Source: Branchipolynoe longqiensis (Eukaryota > Annelida > Polychaeta > Phyllodocida > Polynoidae). From it: 64,000 nucleotides of DNA. The position numbers were made by a program, and so were the translations under genes. Position 1 is the stretch's first letter. Every line of letters begins with the position of its first letter. The notes beneath the pieces are model-generated. The model was not told where the DNA came from. It saw only the letters and a list, made by a program, of their open reading frames with translations, and did not search any database. Where the stretch lies: contig CM059194.1 in the NCBI GenBank assembly GCA_030323885.1, forward strand, positions 3,399,291 to 3,463,290, given 5' to 3'. Positions 28,413 through 38,862 of this stretch are shown here, in pieces.

Positions 28413-28754
28413 ATCTATTTTAATACTGCATTCACATATATACATGGGTGACCGTCTCACGGTCATGTATTAAATGCAGGGTAAAATCTATAATATTAAG
28501 TCAATATGCAGATGCAGTAAATTGTAACAACAAATTACATTGTGATTGTTTCCCCAGGCCATATTGGAACCAATATTTGAACCACATAGTTTGTCTAATG
28601 ATGAACAAGTCTCATCATATCTTTTTCTAAACATGTGTTTGTTTCCTTAAAGAGCAGTCTGTAGGTTATTTCTATATTAGTTCCAGGGCTCATGATTTTG
28701 TTTCATGGATTATTTTGCTTATAATTGGCAGTGGGAAGACAACCATTAATGGTT

Positions 28755-28960
28755 ACACTGTTGCTACAATTTCTATGGTCAACAGAATAGTATATGTTTG
28801 TGGAATAATGCATAGAAATTGTGAATAAAAAATGTCTTAATGTCTTGGGAAATACAGTAGCGCCACCACACAACAATTTCTATTGCTAATAGAATAGTAT
28901 CTGTTTGTGGAATAATGTATAGACATTGTGAATAAAAAGTGTCTTAATGTCTGTCTGTCT
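28755..28960 (+). repeat. Tandem duplication, two units of about 114 bp
   Basis: CAATTTCTATGGTCAACAGA at 28769 and CAATTTCTATTGCTAATAGA at 28883 start two copies that share AATAGTATATGTTTGTGGAA-type sequence and GAATAAAAA(A/G)TGTCTTAAT. A GGCGC-like AGTAGCGCCACCACAC lies between. Confidence 0.8.
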
Positions 28961-29548
28961 CGGGTTGACCCTAAACATTAGTATTCATCCCCAGGCACAC
29001 CCATACACGATGGCAATGATGGTCTTTATTTCAAATGGCAAGCTACCAGCGTCCTTCTCAGTGCTGACCTCACCCCCCCCCCCCCCCTGCACACCTAGAG
29101 GTTTGTTTGTTTGTTTAACTCCCTTCTGCGAACTCCTCTCCACCTTCGGCTTCATGTGTATTATGTATAGAGGCCTAGCTTCCATACGTGCATATATGCA
29201 GATGCGTGCAACCTGAAATTACAAATTTAGGTTCTTAAGAAAACATAAATATATATGATGTAAATGTGTGCACGCTCCATAAAATACAGCATTTTATAAC
29301 ATCGCCAAAAGAAATCTGTATACCACCTACAAATCCCAAGCTAGGCCCTTGATGTGAACCTATATTTCATGCTCCACATCGTTATGCACTAAATATAGTT
29401 CACCCCATCGACACAAAGGCTACCCAAACCTGATATGAAAACCATACCTTTTCTGTGAGACATGCACCGCGACTTGACTACTCACGACATTGGTTCCTGC
29501 TATTGTATCAGAGGGTGAGTTGGTGATGGAAATCCTCTATTACTTGTG
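28961..29548. other. No recognised feature
   Basis: Contains a 14-C run near 29075 and a short GTTT repeat near 29103. No ORF with a recognisable domain. Confidence 0.5.
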
Positions 29549-29790
29549 TAATAGTCTGCATTGACCTCGGAGCTGCCTAGACAGGTAGACATGGGTAGTG
29601 TGATGACATCAGGGAACCTAGGTGGTGTAATGGTTAGTTATCACACTGGCCCGGAATGTAAAGATATGTGGGTTCGAGTCCCTGCTCTATGCAAAGTATT
29701 TCCCATTTTCATCTCCCCCGACGGCACTTGTATAAATCATTTTCTACAGAGCATTCTGCAAGGTAAACTATTATCGACAGCATTTGAGGA
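29549..29790 (+). mobile_element. SINE-C, copy 1
   Basis: Leader module ATAGTCTGCATTGACCTCGG through GACATCAGGGAACC, then a tRNA-like segment with GGTGTAATGGTTAG and GGGTTCGAGTCCCTG (A and B boxes), then CAAAGTATTTCCCATTTTCA. It is truncated where MITE-H begins. Confidence 0.75.
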
Positions 29791-30015
29791 GTTCAGGCGC
29801 AAAACCCCATAGACCCCAATCTAAAAGTGCAGATAAACATTGCTGTAAAACCTTCAAAAGGCTAACCTTTTACATTTCTATTTTTTTTTCATTGCTACAT
29901 AATCATTCGATCAATAGACAAGGGGAATTTGTGAACATTAAAATTACCCTCAGGTACAAATCTTTTATTTTAATTCAATTTTTGGATTGGCGTTTACAGG
30001 GTTTTGCATCTGAAC
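29791..30015. mobile_element. MITE-H (225 bp)
   Basis: Terminal inverted repeats GTTCAGGCGCAAAACCCC and, at the right end, AGGGTTTTGCATCTGAAC. The interior is AT-rich with a T run and no coding capacity. The termini resemble those of MITE-G (TTCAGGCGCAAAAAC). Confidence 0.65.
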
Positions 30016-30189
30016 TTTTCATTTGATCTTCCACTGACATCGGAGAATGTGTTAGCGATGCAAATCCTCTATAAGGCCTTTTCTACGGAACACGAGATCC
30101 TACCTAGAACATTAGTTCTTCGACTGCCATCAGAGGACGGGTTGAAGGAAGAATCATCGATGAGACCTTTTTCCACAGAGCATGTTGTT

Positions 30190-30488
30190 AAAGCTATATA
30201 CTGCCTATCATGGATAAGCCTGAATAGGCTTGTTTTCAGCATTAGACAGTTTGTCGATAGAAAGCCCGAGCCTACACTTTAACCGACCCAATGGATTTTT
30301 AACCTCCCACACCACATAGACATGGTATGAGAGCAACTGGCCTTTGATGACGCTGTAACTTATACACAGCGGTGGAAATCCAAATTGGCAGAGGTGGGGG
30401 CACAGGGAATCGAACCACTGACCTTCAGATTAGGAGTCCGACCTAGAAAAAAGTCAGACACTCTAACCACTCTGCCACAGAGCACACC
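30190..30488 (-). mobile_element. SINE-A, copy 3
   Basis: Minus-strand copy with A-box TGGCAGAGTGGTTAGAGTG and B-box GGTTCGATTCCC. The body is the same as at 17565 and the 3' end reads ATAGGCAGTATATAGC. Confidence 0.87.
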
Positions 30489-30729
30489 AACACCATGTTG
30501 TATGTTGTGATGTTCCCCAACATCATGAGTTTTTCTACTGAGGTCAGAGGGCGAGTGGGTGGGTTGGGGGTGGACATCATGGATTGAGCAGCCCCTCACA
30601 GCTGACCACATGAACAGGGGTACACTGTACATGCTAACTCAAACAGAGTGCAGGAGGTCCTTTTGAATACATCTAGGTCATGCTTGAGGGGAGGGTCACA
30701 GATTCGGTTGACTGCACACACCTGTACAA

Positions 30730-31135
30730 TTGTAATGGTCTGCATTGAGCTCTCAGGCAAGGATCTACATAGACAGGTAGGCATGGATCAGGTAATTGCC
30801 TGAAGGGGGCCTAGATAGCCTAATGGTTAAGATGCTAGTCCCGGAATAGCAGGAAGTGTGGGTTTGAATCCTGTGCTAAGGCACAGTATTTCTTATTTAC
30901 ACCCCCATGACATGATGATGATGACATTGGTTCCTGTGATGAGGGTCACGTAGAAGCTATGCACTGTATGGTTTTGTTTGTTGTTGTTTTAGGTCCTAGC
31001 ACAGGACGGGGAATGTATGATTGTGGAATCTACCTTGTGTATATATATGTAAGTGCATTGCCTGCATGCATGTAATTGTAAGCAGTTCCCAAATAGCAGA
31101 TGTAAACCATTTAAAAGACTTACAATTATAGCCGG
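30730..31135 (+). mobile_element. SINE-C, copy 2, carrying a SINE-B scrap
   Basis: Leader GTAATGGTCTGCATTGAGCT, tRNA-like segment with AGCCTAATGGTTAAGATGCT and GGGTTTGAATCCTG, then CACAGTATTTCTTATTTACA and a long 3' body ending ACTTACAATT. At about 30975-31008 a minus-strand SINE-B 3' end (TTGTTGTTTTAGGTCCTAGC) is inserted. Confidence 0.75.
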
Positions 31136-31137
31136 TC

Positions 31138-31400
31138 AAATGTAGTAGTCTGCACTGAACTCTCAGGCAAGGAACCACATAAACATGTAGGCATGGATAG
31201 GGTGATTGCATCAGGGAGCCTAGGTAGTCTAATGTATCGGAGGGTGGCCTATATGTAGTAGTCTGCACTGACCTCTCAGACAAGGAGCCACATAAACATG
31301 TAGGCATGGATAGGGTGATTGCATCGGGGAGCCTAGATAGTGTAATGAACAGGAGGCTGGCCCTAAAATGGCAAGAAATGTGGGTTGCAATCCTGGTCCA
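31138..31400 (+). mobile_element. Two further partial SINE-C units in tandem
   Basis: AGTAGTCTGCACTGAACTCT at 31142 and AGTAGTCTGCACTGACCTCT at 31257 each start the leader module. The first stops after CCTAGGTAGTCTAATG; the second continues into a decayed tRNA-like segment (TAATGAACAGGAGGCT, GGGTTGCAATCCTGG). Together with copy 2 this is a head-to-tail series. Confidence 0.7.
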
Positions 31401-32291
31401 TTACCAACAATACTGAACTTAATTTTTCCGCTGCGAGTTCATGGCGCTTCGATCGATTCTGCCATCATCCAATCAGCGTCGGCCACAAGAAGCAGTGTAT
31501 GCATCGATTATATATATTTCAATGACAAGTTTGTTTCAATTAATAAAAGTGGAATAAAGATCTGTTGTAATTGGATGTAAGGATTATGGAACAATGAATA
31601 AATAAATAGGAATGCATATTTCAATAAAAATAAACTGGTTTGATGGATTTATTTCTTATTTTATGTGTCAACTTCAGACCCCATGTTGACATGGCAAAAT
31701 ATTAAGCTACACAACTGAAACTGTGCCTAGAGATACCTTATGGTGCTGCCATCTGTGAGAGCTATCGGCCACTAAAATACATGCTGCCATATTCTGTCAC
31801 TAGCTCCTACAAGTTGCGCAGTTTTGCGATTTTCTGTGAAAAGAGTGGGGAAATGTTGCATTTTCTCCCAAATTTTCAACATATTGATGGACCTACAAAA
31901 GATTTAGCGAATTTAGCCCAATGTTCGGCATGTAAGAGCTTGGTGTATGTAGAAACTCATCTGCTATCGGTGCTATACATTTATTATGATAGAAATGTGA
32001 TAAATGGCGTAGCCGTGGATTCGCTATAGGAATGGTGCTACTTGTGGTGACGGTGAGTTGTCGCAATGCTAGTCAACTGGTTCGGGATTGCTGGTAATGC
32101 TAGGCAAATATTTCCCATTTGCATCACCCCCATGACACAATGTGTCCTAGCACCTACAGGATAATACAACATGAATGCCCAAAATAAACTCTACTTATTC
32201 CTACATACATAGGGCCTAGTCTGAGGTTATACTTCTAGCAGATAAAGCTATGGCTATTAGTATCAGCCACCGCTGAGTATCAAGCCAGTTT
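31401..32291. other. No recognised feature
   Basis: AT-rich with short open frames; an 82-codon plus-strand frame at 31781-32029 has no recognisable domain and is probably chance. Possible decayed repeat sequence. Confidence 0.4.
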
Positions 32292-32615
32292 CACCTGGAG
32301 TGGTGACCAAATCGGTACAGCACATGCTTCTCGTGCGGAAGGTCAGGAGTTTGATTACCAGTCGAGTAAAATCAATAACTTATAAAATTGATTCTTGTCA
32401 CTACCTAGCTTGGCGCTCTGCATTATTAGGATATGGCAAGGACTGGTTAGCTCAGTGTCGGGATAATGTGACTAAGTGCGATATTAGGTCAGGGTGCTGG
32501 CAGCCTGATCTCCTGGTGGGGCAGCACTATAAGGTAACCATGAGTGCACACTGTCATAAGTTGGTACCCATCCTGATATGACCTTTGATGTTGCCAGGAC
32601 GTAAAACCGAAATAA
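32292..32615 (+). mobile_element. SINE-B, copy with decayed B-box
   Basis: Head GGTGACCAAATCGGTACAGC and GTCAGGAGTTTGATTACC, body TTGATTCTTGTCACTACCTA through GGGGCAGCACTATAAGG, 3' end TGTTGCCAGGACGTAAAACC. Confidence 0.82.
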
Positions 32616-32753
32616 CCAACCATATTCCGCCAGTTTCACGAAGGAAGCATATATATAATAATTAAACTTTCATTGTCCAATGGACTTGAGTTTGTGCAAT
32701 ATGTTTTAGGTAAATATATTAACTTGATCGTTAGAATCTAGCTCCTGTTATTT

Positions 32754-32873
32754 TGAATCTATGCAATCACATTTATTTAAAGCATATTTATAGTGTCAAT
32801 ATTTCCTATGTATTTGAATCTATGCAATCACATGTTTAAGCATAATTATAGTGTCAATATTTCCTATGTGTTT
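32754..32873 (+). repeat. 60-bp tandem duplication
   Basis: TTGAATCTATGCAATCACAT through GTGTCAATATTTCCTATGTR occurs twice in succession, with an ATTTA deletion in the second unit. Confidence 0.9.
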
Positions 32874-33037
32874 GCCCGGGCGAGAACTGTCCGACCACTG
32901 AGAAAAAGTGATCATTCTGATGAATACATGTTGACCAAAAATATAAAAGTCCCCCTTACTCAGCTACGTGTATAGTATTACTGAGATCAACAGTTGACCC
33001 AGCTTCAACCTGCAAATTATATACAGCCTTCACCGGA

Positions 33038-33482
33038 CTCCGTCGCTGAATCGGTAGAGCGCAGGCTTCCCCTGCGGGAGATTCAAACCAATGGCTTACA
33101 AAATTGATATTTGTCGCTTTCTAGCTAGGCCATTGTAAAAGTAAGACATCTGAACGCTTTGACTTCTGGTTAATGAATGCGTTATTCACCATCCAGGGGT
33201 CGAACCCACGCGTCTCCTACCTCATCTGATTAGCATATTCCTTTGTTCTCTCTGCATGCCTAGATATCTTTTACGCATACATTACAGCCATTAACATTTA
33301 TAGGATTGGGCAAGGACGGGTTAGCTCTGTGTCAGGATAATGTGACTGAGTGGGATATCAAGTCAATGTGCTAGCGGCCTGATTTCCCAGTGGGGCAGCA
33401 CTATAAAGTTGCCATGAGTGGACACTATCACAAGTCCTGAAATGACCTTAGATGTTGCCAGGATGTAAAACTCCAACAACCA
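33038..33482 (+). mobile_element. SINE-B with an internal insertion
   Basis: Head CCGTCGCTGAATCGGTAGAG and GGAGATTCAAACC, body to TTTCTAGCTAGGC, then about 160 bp of unrelated sequence (33139-33298), then the body resumes at GGATTGGGCAAGGACGGGTT and ends TGTTGCCAGGATGTAAAACT. The insert contains TCGAACCCACGCGTCTCC, itself like a reversed B-box region, so it may be another SINE head. Confidence 0.75.
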
Positions 33483-33510
33483 ACCGACCTGTACAGCTTT
33501 CACACTCTAC

Positions 33511-33778
33511 TTAAAGTGCCCGTCACACCTTACCAGATTGAGCAATGGACACAACCAGACAAAGAATTGTCTAGTTTGGTGGTATTCGGTATCAAAATGT
33601 ACCGGTACAAGTTTTGTTCATGTTCAAAACTTTCCACCATACACACTGGACACCACTGGACAGATAACAGACACGCCGGATGCCAACCGTATATAAACCG
33701 CATATAAACCGTACATTGCCGTATTTCACCAGACCGTGTCCGGTTTCTGTCCGTTTCGCCAAACCTGTGATGTGTAAT
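33511..33778. mobile_element. Possible foldback element with GTCACAC terminus
   Basis: The left end TTAAAGTGCCCGTCACACCT resembles the ends of the elements at 51321 and 63289. The interior has short related words (ACACAACCAGACAAAG, GACACCACTGGACAGA, CCGTATATAAACCG). The right end (ACCTGTGATGTGTAATAGAG) pairs only weakly, so the boundary is tentative. Confidence 0.45.
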
Positions 33779-33985
33779 AGAGCATTTAGGTAACTATGCG
33801 GTCTGATTCCCTTCTAGAACTGCGCCAACTTGTTAAAACATCTGTATATATACCACTTTGATATAAGTAGTAGGTGCGCAAAAGGAAATATAGGTGGCGC
33901 TTTTTAAACTGTAGAGGGCTGGTTGTGTGCGAGTACGAGGACAATTCTAAAGTGAGTTGTGATAAAAGTGAGGCAGTTAGCAAAC

Positions 33986-34020
<35 letters not shown>

Positions 34021-34493
34021 TGTATAACAATACACATATATATGGATAGTGATAAACCCCTTATCGGGTGTAATAAGGTATGCAGTGTATTTCGCACCCC
34101 CCCCCCCCCCTGTTGTGGGGGTGGTGGTGTGGGGCGGGGGGTCTCCCAACATCCTCTACGCCCCCCCACTCCATACGCTCGGAAGTTGTTTTTTGATCGA
34201 TCATGCCATCAATGTACTTTGTATTCATGGTAGAGCAAAACACTACCTTAGCTAAAATATCTCAGGCCAAGACCTCATCAAATAAATGTAGTCCTTCAGC
34301 TAGTACCCAAGTAAGACTCATATCATTGTTATGTGTGGTATAACAGATATCTTGTGCAAATAGTATTCTGGGGACGTTCTAGAAGGTATTGGTTGATACT
34401 GCTGGAGCTGCCTGGAATGCACCTGACTCTGTGTTAATGATGGTGCATTGGTCAGCATGGGGGGTATACCTATATTATATATAATATATATAT
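34021..34493. other. Simple-sequence patches, otherwise no recognised feature
   Basis: An AT run (33989-34017) precedes this interval. A 14-C run at about 34097-34110 is followed by a G/T-rich and a C-rich block (to about 34170), giving potential for a C/G-rich hairpin. No gene is recognised. Confidence 0.5.
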
Positions 34494-34535
34494 AATACTT
34501 ACTTATACTTATACTTATACTTATCCTCTTCTGCT
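34494..34535 (-). repeat. LINE 3'-terminal microsatellite (TATAAG)n
   Basis: On the minus strand, repeated ATAAGT/TATAAG units directly follow the LINE ORF2 stop region. Short tandem tails of this sort are the usual 3' end of CR1/L2-group LINEs. Confidence 0.75.
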
Positions 34536-35298
34536 TAAGAAATTAGGCATCAATGCCTGTTAGCAGCTTTGGCCTGTCTAAGTGGGACTTAGTGAAAATA
34601 TAGTTTTGATGCGGCGAGCGCTGACTGTAGCGGTAAATTACCCAGTGCTTATCGAGGCATCCTTTGAAAGAGTTTAAGCTTGGGGCATTCACTACATCAG
34701 CTGGTAATCTGTTTCAAGTGTTCCCGGCTCTTTCAGTGAGGAAATTTTGATGAACTTGCTTGATAGTTCTGGGTTTGACGATCTTCTTTTTATGCCCTCT
34801 GGTTATCAGACCATGTGTTGGCTCGAATATGATGTACCGGTTTTTGACTGTATAAGTTCCGCTGAGGTGTTTGTAGATCTCAATGAGGTCTCTGCGGGTC
34901 CTTCTGTAGTATAGGCTTGGCAGATTTAGTGCTCGTAGTCGGTCTTCGTAAGAGAAATTCTTCAGGGTTGGTACTAGGTGGGTTAGGCGCCTCTGTACTC
35001 TCTCGAGAAGTTCACAGTCCTTCCTGAACATTGGTGCCCATGCTGGATATCCATATTCTAGCTTGCATCTCACCAGGGATGTGTATAGCTTGGTCAGACT
35101 GACTTCATCCAGGTATGTGTAAGTACGTCTTATGAGGCCGAGTGTTCTATTGGCTTTCCCAGCCTGGATCTCACAATGAATAGAGAAGGTCAGGCTCGGG
35201 TCTATCTAGACCCCCAAGTCTTTTTTGAGATCCGTGCTCTGCAACTCTATCTGTTCTCCTGCAGCTGTAGACATTTTATAATTTGCCCTCTGTTTGCT
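34536..35298 (-). pseudogene. LINE (CR1/L2 group) ORF2 C-terminal region
   Basis: Minus strand. It begins with a DLGV..IDPSLTFS segment interrupted by TAG (about 35210) and continues through SLVRCKLEYGYPAWAP, VQRRLTHLVPTLKN and LPSLYYRRTRRDLIE. After another stop near 34711 comes LPADVVNAPSLNSFK and a terminal SHLDRPK. It aligns collinearly with the C-terminal third of the intact LINE at 57039-59801, so both belong to one family. Several stops make it inactive. Confidence 0.88.
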
Positions 35299-36939
35299 TC
35301 ATCCGAGGTGGAGCACTTTGCATTTGTCGGGGTTAAATCTTAACTGCCATGCATCAGCCCATGCTTGTAGGTTATTCAGGTCGTCTTGCAGTCTAGCTAC
35401 ATCAGACTCATCTTTGATATGCATGAATAGTTTTGTGTCATCCGCAAACATCTGGATGCATGTGTTTACCATGTCAGGCATCTCATTAACGAAAATGACA
35501 AAAAATAGCGGCCCTAATACACTGCCCTGTGGGATACCGCTGAGAACTGCAGCTATGGCTGACAATTATCCTCCGATAGATACTTGTTGTTGTCTGCCCC
35601 TGAGAAAGTCTGCTACCCATTTCCACAATTCTCCCTTGATGCCATACTTGTCCAGCTTCATTAGCAATCTCTCATGGGGGACTGAATCAAAGCACTTTGA
35701 GAAGTCTAAATAGACAGCATCTATGTCACCTCCACCATCCATAAGATCTGTCCAGTCATCCAGTGTTGCGAGTAGTTGAGTGATACATGATCTCCCTTTG
35801 ATGAACCCGTGTTGACAAGAAGATAGCAGCTCGTTTTTGACCAGGTGTTCTATGATTATGTCGCGTATAGTCTGCTCCATCACTTTGCATGCTACTGAAG
35901 TCAAGCTTACTGGTCGATAGTTTGATGGTCTCAGTCGGCTGCTTTTCTTGTGTATTGCTGACACCCAACCCGTTTTCCATTCCTTCGGGAGGATCCCATG
36001 TTTTAGTGACAATCTATATACCTTGCAGAGTGGTTCTGCTATCTGGTCTTTCAGCTCTCGTAGAACTCTAGGGTGCATTGCGTCTGGTCCTGGTGACTTT
36101 GACGAGTTGAGCTTCTCCAGTTTCTTCTTCACCATATCTGAAGTGATGAGGAAGTCAGTCAGTGGATGGTCGTAGTTCCTTTCATCGAACACTGGCATGT
36201 TCATTAGGTCTTCATCCGTGAATATCGAGTAGAAGAACCGGTTCATGAGATTGGCTTTCTCTTTGTCATCTGTTACTAGGTTGCCACCGTCATCGGTCAG
36301 GTTTATGATCCTCACTCTAGTCCTCATCTTGGATTGTGCATACTTGTAGAATGCTTTTGGGTTTGTCCTTTCCTCGCTGGCGATTCTTTTCTCGAAGTCC
36401 TTTTCCGCTTGCCTACATGCCCACTTTGCTTGATTTCTGGCCTTGGCATATGTGAGGTAATCCCTTCCGTCTCCAGAACTTTTCCATGTCCTAAACGTGT
36501 TCTTCTTCTCATTCACTTTATCTCTAGCTTTGGCCGTCATATATGGCGGTCTTTTCTTCCGATTGTGCATCGGTCTGGTTTTCGGTATGAACTGGTCCAT
36601 GAGCTCTTTAACGTTCTTGGTTATTGTTCTCCATGCAGTTTCTATGTCTGTATCTGGTGGTATTTCCCAGCACATGTTGTCCGCTTTATCTCTCATATTC
36701 ATGTAGTCACCTTTGTGGTAGATGTACTTGGCTTGATGATTCATGGGTGCTTCTACATAGCAGTTGAAGTCAAAGTTTATACAGACATGGTGGCTTTTCC
36801 CGATTGGTGCATTGAGCTCTATGTTGTCCACCATGCCTTCCTCATTTGTGATGAGTAGATCCAATGTGTTAGGTTTCTGACTACCTCGGTAGTGAGTTGG
36901 GTCCCTTACATGCTGGTATAAAAACAGTCTCTCAGGCAC
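35299..36939 (-). pseudogene. LINE (CR1/L2 group) ORF2 reverse transcriptase
   Basis: Minus strand, about 545 codons with one in-frame TAA at 35566-35568. The order is: endonuclease end (DPTHYRG...NTLDLLITNE), linker, then RT motifs LEKLNSSKSPGPDA, SNYRPVSLTSVACK, HGFIKGRSCITQL, the motif A strand IDAVYLDFSKCFDSV, SGIPQGSVLGP (motif B) and FADDTKLF with the catalytic Asp pair (motif C). Apart from the single stop the RT core is complete. A frameshift near 36925 separates it from the endonuclease. Confidence 0.93.
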
Positions 36940-37440
36940 TCCATAAACCTTGACGCCACATTGTTAACATCTGCTGGTGTTATTTCCGTTCTCCAGTTGA
37001 TATCGGAATAATTAAAGTCACCCATTATTAGTAGATGGGATGATTTTAAGTCATTCACTTTGTGTATCAGACTTCTGAGGCGATCATGGTTCTCGGGTGG
37101 TCTGTTCGATGATCTGTAGATCACACCTAGTGTTAACACATCATCATTCTTAAGTTTTACTCGGCACCACACTGATTCTTCAAAATTACTCTCCTCTAGC
37201 AGTGATAATGGGACAGCGTTGAGACTTTCTCTGACGTATATGATCACTCCTCTCTTACACTTCTCCAGATTACTGAAATGGTCCTACCCATCGATCTTGA
37301 GTTCAATGTCCTCAGGGTTCATGTCTCTATTCTTTGGGAGAATTTCAGTAATTCCTATGATGTCTGCGTCCGTCAAAGCGATGATAACTTCTAATTCAGA
37401 TCTGTTGTTAAGCAGTGAGTCAGTGTTGGCGTATATACAT
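36906..37440 (-). pseudogene. LINE (CR1/L2 group) AP-type endonuclease
   Basis: Minus strand. N-terminal strand CIYANTDSLLNNRSELE and the ITEI metal-site motif (with the catalytic Glu), then a TAG at about 37286. Next is CKRGVIIYVRESLN, the GVIYRSSNRPPENHD segment and LLIMGDFNYSDINW, which carries the catalytic Asp and Asn. It would nick target DNA for target-primed reverse transcription. Broken by one stop and one frameshift. Confidence 0.88.
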
Positions 37441-37487
37441 CTTGCGTGCTTCTTGTGCGATTTTGTACAGTGTGATTCTTCATTTGT

Positions 37488-37605
37488 TTAGCCTGTTCCT
37501 CTTACTACGGCAGGTCGGCCACGGGCTCGGTCGTGTCCCTGGGGGGGCGGTTCGGTCTGTTGCCCGGGTCGGGTGGTGTTGACCACCCTTCCTCGGAGTG
37601 TCCTA
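37488..37605 (-). pseudogene. LINE ORF1 C-terminal remnant
   Basis: Minus-strand codons LRGRVVNTTRPGQQ... end at a TAA just before the endonuclease region. The pattern RG..V..T resembles the end of ORF1 in the intact LINE (RRGQIVDATLSQ at about 56820-56860). The copy is 5'-truncated here and runs into AT microsatellite. Confidence 0.55.
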
Positions 37606-37895
37606 CATATAGAATATATATAATAGATAGAATATCTAGAATACATAGAATATATATAATTGATATGATACATATAATAAATATAATATATCGAATATAT
37701 AAAATATACAGAATATATAGAATGTATAGAATGTATATGATATATATATATATAATATATAATATACACAAGATATAATATATATATAATGTATATAGTA
37801 TATCATATATATGTATTATATAATATATATATAAATATCCTCCCGTGTGACTGACCTAATGGCTTCTCGAGGAGGCGTTATATAGAATAATCGGC
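37600..37895. repeat. AT-rich microsatellite block
   Basis: Imperfect (ATATAGA)n and (TA)n words over about 250 bp. Open frames across it on either strand (Ile/Tyr repeats) are meaningless. It ends in GGCTTCTCGAGGAGGCG. Confidence 0.85.
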
Positions 37896-37905
37896 ACATA
37901 TATAC

Positions 37906-37961
37906 TGTTTGTTTGTTGTTGTTTTACGTCCTAGCAACATCTAAGGTCATATCAGGACGGG
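37906..37961 (-). mobile_element. SINE-B 3' end with 10-bp target duplication
   Basis: A 56-bp minus-strand scrap with TTGTTGTTGTTTTACGTCCT and CAACATCTAAGGTCATATCA. ACATATATAC flanks it at 37896-37905 and 37962-37971, so this short piece was itself retroposed as a 5'-truncated copy. Confidence 0.88.
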
Positions 37962-38147
37962 ACATATATACAACAGACAATTCACTCCCATGTGTTCATA
38001 CTCGCAGAAAAGGTTATGCATCGCATATATATTACACAGTACACCTATGTATATGTGTATTATATACACATGTATATATATAATGCATACATACATGTAT
38101 AATACCTATACAATACTAAATAATACCTATATATACATATATGTATA

Positions 38148-38215
38148 TTTTACCTCGGTATACAGCCTCAGGCTAGCCTCAGGCTAGGGAGAGGGAAGCA
38201 CATCCGGTCCAGCAA
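38148..38215 (+). repeat. Left inverted terminal repeat of YR element II
   Basis: It starts TTTTACCTCGGTATACAGCC and carries CAGGCTAGCCTCAGGCTAGG, then CATCCGGTCCAGCAATT. The reverse complement of the start resembles GGTATAAGCC/GGTAAAA at the right end (43141-43159). Confidence 0.75.
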
Positions 38216-38291
38216 TTAGCATAAATAACTCACGACCGGAGGACGCTCGTGAGTTGCTCCAGTTGGATGTATCTACAACAAGCTAAGAACT

Positions 38292-38855
38292 GTAAGTAAT
38301 CATGATTATTTTGGTTGAGCTTGTTTATGATGCAATATAGCATCTAGATTGGAAAGTTCAGAACTTTCGTATGTCCAGTTTGGACAAGATTAGCATTCGA
38401 AATGTTGAATCGGATAGAACAAAGGATTCCTTTGTCTTGCTTCCATAGTTGGATCAACCCGCTTTGAACGGGTAGAGATGTTGGCACGGTCACATCTCCT
38501 GTGGAGATTCCTTCGGACCCTAATAGAGGGTGTTGTTGGGGATGATCCTGGGTTTCTTTTATAGATTCCCCTTTTAATAAGGCGTTTCTCCGAGTTTCGT
38601 AGCATTTTCTCTCACTTGCTGGCGCTGAAGCCGCGGGTGGGAGAAGTGTACGCGACAGAGAGATGGGAGGTTCTAGAAGCCTACCCCACGTATGGTTGGT
38701 TTCGATACCCAAAACCTACGATAAACTTAGCTTATGAGAACGGTGTAAATACGTTACTCATTACCAATAAGATCCTCAACCCAGGTATACCTGGCGTCAC
38801 TTCGGTGTTCTGTTGAGTCGATTCCGGTTAATAAGTTTCCTTTTTTTGGTTACAG
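38292..38855 (+). other. Probable spliceosomal intron in the 5' leader of YR element II
   Basis: A donor AACT|GTAAGTAAT at 38291/38292 and an acceptor with a pyrimidine tract, TTTCCTTTTTTTGGTTACAG|AC at 38855/38856, bound 564 bp. The gag ATG follows 7 bp after the acceptor. Upstream ATGs and an unrelated 66-codon open frame inside the segment would be removed by splicing. Introns are reported for some DIRS elements. Prediction from signals only. Confidence 0.55.
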
Positions 38856-38862
38856 ACTACCG

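Noticed and set aside
37488..37778. Ile/Tyr-rich open frames
   Set aside because: AT microsatellite; only the short non-repetitive end at 37488-37605 looks like LINE ORF1.
38344..38712. 122-codon minus-strand open frame in the DIRS leader
   Set aside because: It lies in the probable intron, is antisense to the element and has no recognisable domain.
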